Shown: positions 1-5,147 of the stretch, in pieces
How positions within the stretch are numbered: position 1 is the stretch's first letter
Layout of the letters: every line of letters starts with the position of its first letter
Assembly: GCA_028718065.1 (NCBI GenBank)
Contig: JAQUMP010000298.1
Coordinates: 1 to 5,147 of the forward strand
Source: Chitinivibrionales bacterium
Lineage (GTDB): Bacteria > Fibrobacterota > Chitinivibrionia > Chitinivibrionales > FEN-1185
Direction of reading: 5' to 3'
DNA length: 5,147 nucleotides
The notes under the pieces: model-generated
Seen by the model: only the letters and a program-made list of their open reading frames with translations
What the model was told of the DNA's origin: nothing
Database searches by the model: none
Program-made: the position numbers and the translations under genes

Positions 1-801
1 GCTCAGGAGCCGATTGTTCCCGCTGGGGGTTATCGTGGCCGCCACAAACCGGCTTTGCGGCTTGGTGGTGTCGCGGGTAACGCCGCCGGCATTGGCGACG
101 ACCTTGTAGGCCGTTATGTTTTTCTGGTCCTTGGCAAGCGCGACCAGAAACGTGTCGGCGGAAAAAGCGCAGAGCGCCGCATAATAGCTGCTGGCGGCTA
201 CATCGAACAATCCCACGGTCGCATCCGATGTTTTATCGGCATAAAACCCCCGCACGGGCCCGGCATAATTATGGTCGACAACGGTAACCAGGTACGAAAG
301 CGGACCTTTGGCAACGCGCAAAAAATCAACGTGCAGTCCCAGATTGCCGCCGGCATTGCCGACGCCCGGTAATATGCCGTTAAAACCCTGCTGGTAAGCG
401 CCGTCGCCCACGGTCAGTTCATTGCGATGGATATGATCATAGGAGATCCCGTTTGTAAACTTAAACGAATCCGCCCAGAAAAAATCGAAGGTGTCCTGGC
501 CGAAGCAAGCCACTGCCGGCGAGCGGCCTTTGCCGCCCGCGGTATTGAGCTGCGTCGGCCCGAAGACACAGGTGGCTTGCCAGCTTGAATCCTTCAGGCG
601 CAGGGAATCGGTGAGTATAAGCTTGCCCGCGGACGCCTCGGAATACGTTGCGAACAAACCGGATTGGAACGAGCCGGCATGCGCGGGCATGTTCGCGAGC
701 AGGAAGATAAGCCCCCAAAAGGGCGCAGGCCGGGGCAGACCCGTTAAAAGTACACGGGGCCGGCGGGCGCCCGGTGTCAGGGCCGCCTTAGCCCGACGCA
801 T
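1..801 (-). CDS. Secreted protein of unknown function, 3' end outside window
   Basis: The reading frame is open from the chosen ATG (799-801) to the window edge, giving 267 codons and no stop, so the C-terminus is missing. Residues 1-27 are Arg/Lys-rich (MRRAK...ARRPR), residues 28-38 are hydrophobic (FWGLIFLLANM), and AHA at 40-42 followed by Gly is a good signal peptidase I site, so the mature protein would start near residue 43 (about base 675) and be exported. The mature part is rich in Gly, Ala, Thr, Val and aromatics, with three Cys (78, 99, 211), and looks beta-rich. From about residue 170, roughly 45-residue units seem to recur (FLRVAKGPLSYLVTVVD, then YAALCAFSADTFLVALAKD, then FVAATITPSG), which would fit a repeat fold such as a propeller, but I recognise no family. 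The start is uncertain: no Shine-Dalgarno is visible, and in-frame ATGs also occur at 835-837 and 856-858. The ATG at 688-690 would destroy the leader. The chosen start overlaps fliJ by 14 bp, suggesting cotranscription with the flagellar genes. It does not look like FliK or MotE. Confidence 0.75.
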   Translation of the reverse strand, partial: MRRAKAALTPGARRPRVLLTGLPRPAPFWGLIFLLANMPAHAGSFQSGLFATYSEASAGKLILTDSLRLKDSSWQATCVFGPTQLNTAGGKGRSPAVACFGQDTFDFFWADSFKFTNGISYDHIHRNELTVGDGAYQQGFNGILPGVGNAGGNLGLHVDFLRVAKGPLSYLVTVVDHNYAGPVRGFYADKTSDATVGLFDVAASSYYAALCAFSADTFLVALAKDQKNITAYKVVANAGGVTRDTTKPQSRFVAATITPSGNNRLLS

Positions 802-1264
802 AACGATCGGCCGCGGCGCGGTGGAGTTTGCGGACATAGTTTTGCTGCGACACGTCATCGACAAACTGCTGCTGGCGCGCGGCGGCTTCTTCTTTCCATT
901 CTGTAAATCGTTTTTCCTTGATCAGTTCCAGCACGCGGGTCTCTTTGCGGGCGGCAATGAGCGCCGTGCGCAACCCTGCGGCCTCGGCCGTAATGGTCTT
1001 AATGCGTGCGTTCGTGGCGCGGACATCGCCGCCCAGCTTGTGCCGGAACGCAAGCGCCTGGCGCAACAGCAGCGGATCCAGGCGGCCGCTGCGGTGCGCG
1101 CCTTCGGATTCGTACAGGCCCTTAAGCTGCGCGCCGATGTCCTCGAGCTGCTGCTGCGCGGCCAGGCGCGCGCGGTTATTGCCGGCAATCGCGTACTTGA
1201 CCGTATCTTCCTTGCGTTTTTTAAGTTCGAGCACCGGCATAAGCCGGAAATTAAAGCGTTTCAT
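788..1264 (-). CDS. fliJ: Flagellar export protein FliJ
   Basis: This 158-residue protein is close to the usual FliJ length of about 145-150. FliJ is the coiled-coil stalk that sits in the FliI hexamer and links the ATPase to the FlhA export gate in the cytoplasm. The N-terminus MKRFNFRLMPVLELKKRKED matches the family signature (K-F-x-F-R-L-x-x-V-L-x-L-K). The rest is a charged, Ala/Gln/Glu/Arg-rich helix pair with no membrane segment. The C-terminal stretch around residues 110-140 (RVLELIKEKRFTEWKEE... then QQQFVDD) fits the conserved FliJ end. The start is set by the family N-terminus; an internal Met at residue 9 would remove it. The gene begins 6 bp after the fliI stop, and the sequence TAGGGGAGC directly before the ATG contains a purine-rich ribosome-binding sequence, though unusually close to the start. 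Identification rests on the N-terminal signature plus position after fliI, since FliJ proteins diverge strongly. Confidence 0.93.
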   Translation of the reverse strand: MKRFNFRLMPVLELKKRKEDTVKYAIAGNNRARLAAQQQLEDIGAQLKGLYESEGAHRSGRLDPLLLRQALAFRHKLGGDVRATNARIKTITAEAAGLRTALIAARKETRVLELIKEKRFTEWKEEAAARQQQFVDDVSQQNYVRKLHRAAADRYASG

Positions 1265-1270
1265 GCTCCC

Positions 1271-2593
1271 CTACCGCGCCAGCGCATCGAGGCGGCCCAG
1301 GGCCGCAAGACCCTCCGAAAAAACGGCCGTTTCCCCTTTGTCCTGGCGCAAAAAAGCGTTGAGCCCGTCATGGATTTTTATCGCCTTGTCAATGCGTTCG
1401 TTGCTGCCGGCGGCATAGGCGCCGATGGATATTAAATCTTCGTTTTCCCGGTAAGAGGCCATAAGGTCCTTGATGCGCCCGATTAATTGGTAATGTTCGG
1501 GGGCAATAACGTCGGGCATGGAACGGGAAATGCTCTCCAGCACGTCGATGGCCGGATAATGGTTGCGGTGCGCCAGCCTGCGCGCCAGCACGATGTGGCC
1601 GTCAAGGATGCTGCGGGCGGCGTCGGCGATGGGCTCGTCCATATCGTCGCCCTCGACCAACACGGTAAACATGCCGGTTATCGTTCCTTTGTCGGAAGTT
1701 CCGGCGCGCTCCAGAAATCCGGGCAGCATGGCAAAAACCGACGGGGTGAATCCCTTGGTGGCCGGCGGTTCTCCAATAGCAAGCCCGATCTCACGCTGGG
1801 CCGTGGCAAGCCGCGTAATGGAATCCACCAAAAAAAGGACGTCCTTGCCCAGATCGCGAAAATATTCGGCGATTGCCGCGGCGATCATGGCGCCCTTAAT
1901 GCGAATAAGCGCGGGCTGGTCGGAGGTCGCGACCACCACCACCGAGCGTTGCAGTCCGGCCTCACCCAGATCGCGTTCCAGGAATTCACGTACCTCGCGG
2001 CCGCGCTCGCCCACCAGGGCGATCACGTTGATGTCGCTTTTGCAGTTGCGGGCCATCATGCCCAGCGTAATACTTTTGCCCACGCCCGACCCGCTAAAAA
2101 TCCCCATGCGCTGACCTTTACCGATGGAAATAAGCGCATCGATGGCGCGGATGCCGGTTTCAAACTGCGACCGGATGCGCTGCCGCTTAAGCGGATTGGG
2201 AATGCGCGAATAAACGGGCCGGAACCCTTCCACGGAAAGCGGGCCTTTGTCGTCGAGCGGATTTCCCAGACCGTCAAGGATGCGCCCCAAAAGCCCGGGA
2301 CCGACGCCGGCCATGAGCGGGTGTTTGGTGCCGATAACGATCTGGCCCGGATGAATGCCTTCGATGGGGCCCAGCGGCATGAGCAGCGTGCGGTCTTTGC
2401 GAAAACCGACCACTTCGGCGCGTCCCACGGTTGCGCCGTTATTTTCGATGGTGCAGACGTCGCCGACCGAGGCCGTGGGACCGGTTGATTCTATTAAAAG
2501 TCCGATGACCTCGCTTATTTTACCATGCATCCGCACCGGTTCGACGCCGGCAAGCGCGCTTAAAAAAGGCTGCAGCATGGTGTCGGCGTTCAT
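1271..2593 (-). CDS. fliI: Flagellum-specific export ATPase FliI
   Basis: This 440-residue protein has the full length expected for FliI, the F1-beta-like hexameric ATPase at the base of the flagellar type III export apparatus. The N-terminal beta-barrel domain covers about residues 20-95 (VRMHGKISEVIGLLIESTGP). The P-loop is SGSGVGKS at 167-174 (Lys173). GERGREV at 195-201 contains the expected catalytic glutamate (Glu196), by analogy with F1-beta. Walker B is DVLFLVDS at 251-258. SISR at 354-357 should supply the arginine finger by analogy with F1-alpha. The segment GEPPATKGFTPSVFAMLPGF (274-293) is typical of FliI and its type III secretion relatives. The flagellar setting between fliH and fliJ favours FliI over a virulence-type ATPase. 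The ATG overlaps the fliH stop by 4 bp (ATGA at 2590-2593), with no strong Shine-Dalgarno in front, so translation is probably coupled to fliH. All key residues are present and there is no sign of damage. Confidence 0.98.
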   Translation of the reverse strand: MNADTMLQPFLSALAGVEPVRMHGKISEVIGLLIESTGPTASVGDVCTIENNGATVGRAEVVGFRKDRTLLMPLGPIEGIHPGQIVIGTKHPLMAGVGPGLLGRILDGLGNPLDDKGPLSVEGFRPVYSRIPNPLKRQRIRSQFETGIRAIDALISIGKGQRMGIFSGSGVGKSITLGMMARNCKSDINVIALVGERGREVREFLERDLGEAGLQRSVVVVATSDQPALIRIKGAMIAAAIAEYFRDLGKDVLFLVDSITRLATAQREIGLAIGEPPATKGFTPSVFAMLPGFLERAGTSDKGTITGMFTVLVEGDDMDEPIADAARSILDGHIVLARRLAHRNHYPAIDVLESISRSMPDVIAPEHYQLIGRIKDLMASYRENEDLISIGAYAAGSNERIDKAIKIHDGLNAFLRQDKGETAVFSEGLAALGRLDALAR

Positions 2594-3471
2594 GGTTTTG
2601 GTGCCAAGTCCGCAGTGACATCGCTATTTTTTTCGGGCGCAGGCTCGGACTCTTCCGGCGCCGCCGCGGTGGTCTGCCAGATTTTTTCCAGGATGGACGA
2701 AAGCTCCTCAAATTGCACGCCGAGCCGCGCGTCCGCCACGCCCGAATTTGATTCCACGATGCAGCCGCCGCGCTCGATGCGCTCATCCGGTTCGATAACG
2801 ATGGAGCCGAGCCGTTCCATGACCGGCATCCAGAAATCGCGGGATTGTTCTACGGTTTGTAAATCCAGCGGCGCGATTCGGATAACGATTTTTTCGCGGT
2901 CGCCCACAAAACTCAACGCTTTTTTAATGACCCCGCCGATAATGGCCGGGGAGGCGCTGACCTCCGTCTGGATTATTTTTTTGGCCAGCTCGCAGGAGAG
3001 GCGCAGCAGCAGGTGCGAGGCGTTGGCAAAAATCGACTTGCGCGCCATTTCGATGCGCGTGCAGATCGCCGTGAGCTGCGTGCGGATCTGCGCGAGTTGC
3101 GCCAGGTAATCGGCGGCGGCTTTCTTAAAACCCTCTTCTTTGCCCTGGGCAATGCCCTTTTGCAGGCCCTGGTTGAAAGCCGCAGCGACCTGTTCTTTGC
3201 TTTGCGCATCCAGCGTGCGCAGGTCCATTTGTAAATCAGCCACTTTTTTTTCCAGCGCTAAAACGTGCTGTTCCTCCTCGGAAAAGAGGCGCCGGGTTTT
3301 GCCGGGCACGTCCAATTCCTGGTAGGCGTAGGTTTTAACCGGAAAGGCCTTGCCCTCCTCGGCTTTGTGGTGCAGAATGCGGCGCAGGCCGACCGTGGCC
3401 GGGTCTTTTTCCTTGAGCAGCCGGTCGATGAGAGTGGAAACTTCCTGCGACGAAAGGGAATTAAGATCCAT
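2590..3471 (-). CDS. fliH: Flagellar assembly protein FliH
   Basis: This 293-residue protein is the FliH/YscL-type peripheral stalk, which binds FliI, limits its ATPase activity and docks it to the C-ring. Residues 64-125 are a charged helix containing a run of small residues every four positions: Ala98, Gly102, Gly106, Gly110 and Gly114, the AxxxG/GxxxG repeat typical of FliH. The C-terminal domain (about 130-265) ends with the conserved pattern RGGCIVESNSGVADARLGVQ (234-253). Residues 267-293 form a Pro/Glu/Ala-rich tail beyond the usual family end. The poorly conserved N-terminal part (1-63) is typical of the family. The start ATG is preceded by GAGG four bases upstream. The stop overlaps the fliI start, while a 171-bp gap with a repeat element separates it from fliG. 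The call depends on the GxxxG repeat, the C-terminal motif and gene order, which agree. Confidence 0.95.
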   Translation of the reverse strand: MDLNSLSSQEVSTLIDRLLKEKDPATVGLRRILHHKAEEGKAFPVKTYAYQELDVPGKTRRLFSEEEQHVLALEKKVADLQMDLRTLDAQSKEQVAAAFNQGLQKGIAQGKEEGFKKAAADYLAQLAQIRTQLTAICTRIEMARKSIFANASHLLLRLSCELAKKIIQTEVSASPAIIGGVIKKALSFVGDREKIVIRIAPLDLQTVEQSRDFWMPVMERLGSIVIEPDERIERGGCIVESNSGVADARLGVQFEELSSILEKIWQTTAAAPEESEPAPEKNSDVTADLAPKP

Positions 3472-3475
3472 GAGG

Positions 3476-3479
3476 CCTC
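3476..3479 (-). promoter_or_regulatory. Ribosome-binding site of fliH
   Basis: On the minus strand the fliH ATG is preceded by CGAGGCCTC, giving a GAGG core with a 4-base spacer, slightly short but usable. A second purine run, GGGAGAGG (3491-3498), is 19 bases from the ATG, too far to serve well, and belongs to the end of the neighbouring repeat element. No other ribosome-binding sequence is seen. Confidence 0.5.
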
Positions 3480-3509
3480 GGATATAATAACCTCTCCCTA
3501 ACTCCCCTG

Positions 3510-3547
3510 CCCCTCTTCCCCTCTCCTATCGGAGAGGGGAAGAGGGG
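3510..3547. repeat. Perfect 17-bp inverted repeat with 4-base loop
   Basis: CCCCTCTTCCCCTCTCC (3510-3526) pairs without mismatch with GGAGAGGGGAAGAGGGG (3531-3547) around the loop TATC (GATA in the minus-strand transcript). One arm is all pyrimidine and the other all purine. In an RNA crossing from fliG to fliH this would be a very stable hairpin. No U-run follows it in either direction, so it is not a typical intrinsic terminator. It forms the main stem of the larger element. Confidence 0.95.
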
Positions 3548-3548
3548 T

Positions 3549-3572
3549 GGTCCTGAGCGAAGGCGAAGGACC
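3549..3572. repeat. Small hairpin GGTCCT/AGGACC within the element
   Basis: GGTCCT (3549-3554) and AGGACC (3567-3572) form a 6-bp stem around a 12-base loop, GAGCGAAGGCGA. The loop itself holds a near-repeat, GCGAAG then GCGAAG shifted by six bases (3558-3563, 3564-3569). It is the third arm of the three-way junction and abuts both the main 17-bp hairpin and the outer stem. Confidence 0.8.
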
Positions 3573-3642
3573 GGGGTGATGAGGAGAGGTTAAAACAAAA
3601 CAAATATTTATACAAGCATAATTGCTATTAAGACCTATTGCC

Positions 3643-4740
3643 TTACACCACGATTTCTTCTTCGCCGCCGCGGCCGGAAATAATGATTTCGCCTTCTTCT
3701 TCCAGACGGCGGATCACGTCCACGATGCGCTGCTGCACGTCCTCGACGTCCTTGAGGCGCACCGGCCCCATAAATTCCATATCTTCGCGGATCATTTCGG
3801 AGGCGCGCGAGGACATGTTTTTAAAGAATTTTTCCTGCAGTTCGGCCGAGGCGCCTTTTAAGGCCATGGCCAGTTCCTTGGTGTCTATTTCCTTCATGAC
3901 GCGCTGCATGGAGCGGTCGTCCAGCAGCATGACGTCCTCGAACACGAACATAAGGTTTTTAATTTCCGTGGCGAGTTCGGGGTTTTCGCGTTCGAGATTG
4001 GAGAGAATGTTCTTTTCGGCGCCGCGGTCCACGCTGTTGAGCATTTCGGCCACGGCCTTTACGCCGCCGATTTCGGAGACGTCGCCGCCGAACAGCGACT
4101 TAACTTGACTTATAAGAACCTCTTCCACCTGGCCCAGGGTTTCGGGCGAAATGCTTTCCATGGTGGCGATGCGCGTGGCCACGTCCACCTGCAGTTCGGG
4201 CGGCAGGGCCGAAACAATCGGCGCCGCGTTGGCCGGTTCCATGTGCGCCAGGAGCAGGGCGATGGTCTGCGGATGTTCTTTCTGGATAAAATTGACAAGT
4301 TGCTTGGGATCGACGTTTTCCAGCAGGTTAAAACCCGTGGTGCGGATGGTCTGTTGCACCTTTTCCAGGATTTCCTTGGCCTTGCGCGGGCCGAGGGCGG
4401 CCTCCAGGATTTCGCGCGCGTAATCGAGCCCGCCCTGCGAAATGTACTGCTGGGCCATGGCGAGATTATGGAATTCTTCCAGCACGGCCTCGCGGATGTC
4501 GGCGGAAACGTTGTCGAGTTTGGCGATTTCGGTGGAAAGGCGTTCGACCTCGTGTTCGTCAAGGTTCTTGAAGATTTCGGAGGAGGCCTCGCTGCCCAGC
4601 GCGACCATGACGATCGCGGCCTTGGTCGGACCGGGAATGTTTTCGGTGCTGGGATGGCTGGGCGCCTTGGAAGAGCCGCCCGGCTCGTATTTTTCTTTGT
4701 AAAAACCGCTTTTCTGCTCGGTAGCTTCGCTTTTTGGCAT
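3643..4740 (-). CDS. fliG: Flagellar motor switch protein FliG
   Basis: This 365-residue protein is the rotor component that couples stator ion flow to rotation and switching, located in the C-ring on the cytoplasmic face of FliF. The conserved N-terminal domain begins at about residue 36 (PGPTKAAIVMVALG) and binds FliF. The middle domain contains the EHPQ motif (155-158) used for FliM contact. The GG hinge is at 225-226 (GGVKAVAEML). The C-terminal domain covers about 235-352 and includes FVFEDVMLLDDRSMQRV (265-281) and GPVRLKDVE (325-333). Aligned on motif spacing with the E. coli torque residues, Lys295, Arg312, Glu319, Asp320 and Arg328 are all of the expected charge, so the motor interface is intact. 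Residues 1-35 are a polar N-terminal extension of low complexity; no later Met precedes the conserved domain, which supports this start. The purine-rich AAGAAAGAAG is 11 bases before the ATG, a loose ribosome-binding site. It lies 82 bp after fliF. Confidence 0.98.
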   Translation of the reverse strand: MPKSEATEQKSGFYKEKYEPGGSSKAPSHPSTENIPGPTKAAIVMVALGSEASSEIFKNLDEHEVERLSTEIAKLDNVSADIREAVLEEFHNLAMAQQYISQGGLDYAREILEAALGPRKAKEILEKVQQTIRTTGFNLLENVDPKQLVNFIQKEHPQTIALLLAHMEPANAAPIVSALPPELQVDVATRIATMESISPETLGQVEEVLISQVKSLFGGDVSEIGGVKAVAEMLNSVDRGAEKNILSNLERENPELATEIKNLMFVFEDVMLLDDRSMQRVMKEIDTKELAMALKGASAELQEKFFKNMSSRASEMIREDMEFMGPVRLKDVEDVQQRIVDVIRRLEEEGEIIISGRGGEEEIVV

Positions 4741-4787
4741 AGAATCGCCGACTTCTTTCTTCCCTGAATATGGTAACGATTTATCCT

Positions 4788-4817
4788 ATTATATCCTTAT
4801 GCCGTAATGCAGTGCAA
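4788..4817 (-). promoter_or_regulatory. Possible sigma-70 promoter upstream of fliG
   Basis: On the minus strand a perfect TATAAT (-10, 4788-4793) is preceded, after an 18-base spacer, by TTGCAC (4812-4817), which shares only TTG with the -35 consensus. The -10 lies 47 bases before the fliG ATG, in an AT-rich patch inside otherwise GC-rich DNA, where GGATA occurs twice around it. This could give fliG and later genes their own transcription. The weak -35 and the operon setting keep confidence modest. Confidence 0.4.
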
Positions 4818-4822
4818 GACCG

Positions 4823-5147
4823 CTATTTCTTTTTCTTCATGGAAACCGCGGGTTCGCCCAGCCATTGACGAATGATAGACGAAATATTGACCGGCTCCTC
4901 GTGCGCCAGCATCTCCACGCGCTCCAGGATCTCGGAGGTGTGCTTGACCCGTTCGGGCACTTCGACCGGCACTTCTTCGTCGACTTCGAACGCTTCGAGC
5001 CTGGGCACGGGCGGATTCATGGCGTCGGCGACCGTTTTGGCTAAGTAGCGCAGGAAGAAAAGCCCCAGGATCACGATAATGAGCGCCGCGGCGTACTTGG
5101 CGATCATGAGCCAGAATTCCATGGTGTCGCGTTTGTTCATTTCGCTC
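4823..5147 (-). CDS. fliF: Flagellar MS-ring protein FliF, C-terminal part only
   Basis: The frame is open to the right edge, so the N-terminus lies outside; the Met at 5138-5140 is internal (preceded in frame by Ser-Glu) and not a start. About 107 residues are seen. FliF forms the MS ring in the inner membrane, the base on which rotor and export gate assemble. The visible part contains the second transmembrane helix (FWLMIAKYAAALIIVILGLF followed by FLRYLAK) and then the cytoplasmic tail. The tail has an acidic linker (EAFEVDEEVPVEVPE) and the conserved terminal FliG-binding helices ending HEEPVNISSIIRQWLGE, matching the FliF pattern with Trp near the end. It finishes in a KKKK cluster. Identification is supported by the tail motif, the membrane helix and fliG being next downstream. 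Confidence 0.93.
   Translation of the reverse strand, partial: SEMNKRDTMEFWLMIAKYAAALIIVILGLFFLRYLAKTVADAMNPPVPRLEAFEVDEEVPVEVPERVKHTSEILERVEMLAHEEPVNISSIIRQWLGEPAVSMKKKK

Larger units (their letters stand above)
3488..3592. mobile_element. MITE/REP-like palindromic element between fliG and fliH
   Basis: This element of about 105 bp has near-terminal inverted repeats: TAACCTCTCC at 3488-3497 matches the reverse complement of GGAGAGGTTA at 3583-3592 at 10 of 10 positions. Pairing continues imperfectly inward to 3507 and 3573, ending in CCCC/GGGG. Inside lie two further hairpins (3510-3547 and 3549-3572), so the whole folds as a three-way junction with almost no unpaired base at the branch. 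The outer bases read TA at both ends, which would fit a TA target duplication, but a 2-bp match is weak proof. It has no coding capacity, so any movement would need a transposase supplied elsewhere. It differs sharply in composition from the AT-rich DNA beside it (3593-3642). From memory, CTCTCCC-type palindromes and TCCTGAGCGAAG-type motifs recur in intergenic DNA of many environmental genomes; I cannot confirm copies here. Confidence 0.65.

Noticed and set aside
715..801. Tat (twin-arginine) leader on the secreted protein
   Set aside because: ARRPRVLL has two arginines, but Arg at the second position after the pair and the missing Phe-Leu-Lys pattern argue against it; a Sec leader fits.
491..1435. 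Long plus-strand open frame of 314 codons opposite the secreted protein and fliJ
   Set aside because: It runs antisense to two supported genes and has an Arg/Ala-rich, domain-free translation typical of the complement of GC-rich coding DNA.
1487..2488. Plus-strand open frame of 333 codons opposite fliI
   Set aside because: It is antisense to a fully intact FliI with all ATPase motifs, and the His/Gly/Arg-rich product resembles no family.
3510..3547. Intrinsic transcription terminator after fliG
   Set aside because: The stem is strong, but no T-run follows it on either strand; on the minus strand the T-rich stretch (3593-3609) lies before the hairpin instead.
4105..4767. Plus-strand open frame of 220 codons opposite fliG
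   Set aside because: It is a mirror of the fliG reading frame, with no recognisable domain and no ribosome-binding site.
4808..4826. Sigma-54 promoter (GG/GC elements) before fliG
   Set aside because: The GG and GC in CGGTCTTGCACTGC are 9 rather than 10 bases apart and the rest of the consensus is poor.
5138..5140. Start codon of a separate small membrane protein at the right edge
   Set aside because: The frame stays open upstream to the edge, and the translation matches the C-terminal membrane helix and FliG-binding tail of FliF.

Overview
All supported genes lie on the minus strand and form part of a flagellar export/motor operon from a motile bacterium. In transcription order (right to left) they are: the C-terminal end of fliF (MS ring, cut by the right edge), fliG (rotor switch protein), fliH (export ATPase regulator), fliI (export ATPase), fliJ (central stalk of the ATPase), and a signal-peptide-bearing protein of unknown function cut by the left edge. 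The order fliF-fliG-fliH-fliI-fliJ is the classical one found in many phyla. The DNA is GC-rich in the genes, and the secreted protein has a Sec-type leader. The sequence alone does not fix the phylum; an uncultivated, flagellated bacterium is a reasonable guess.

Layout: 4823-5147 fliF 3' end; 4741-4822 an 82-bp gap with a plausible sigma-70 promoter (perfect TATAAT) reading into fliG; 3643-4740 fliG; 3472-3642 a 171-bp gap holding a MITE/REP-like element of about 105 bp with TA-ended inverted repeats and a predicted three-way-junction fold; 2590-3471 fliH; 1271-2593 fliI (4-bp ATGA overlap with fliH); 788-1264 fliJ (6-bp gap after fliI); and 1-801 the secreted protein, whose likely start overlaps the end of fliJ by 14 bp.

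Function: FliF forms the membrane ring and its C-terminal tail holds FliG. FliG carries the conserved torque-generating charges and meets the stator. FliH, FliI and FliJ form the cytoplasmic ATPase complex that loads the flagellar type III export gate. The tight fliH-fliI-fliJ-secreted protein packing suggests translational coupling, while the repeat element separates fliG from fliH and could alter their relative expression.

No new multi-gene system is visible. The two items most worth a second look are the structured repeat element between fliG and fliH, and the unidentified exported protein downstream of fliJ, where a motility gene such as a MotE-like chaperone or fliK is often found.
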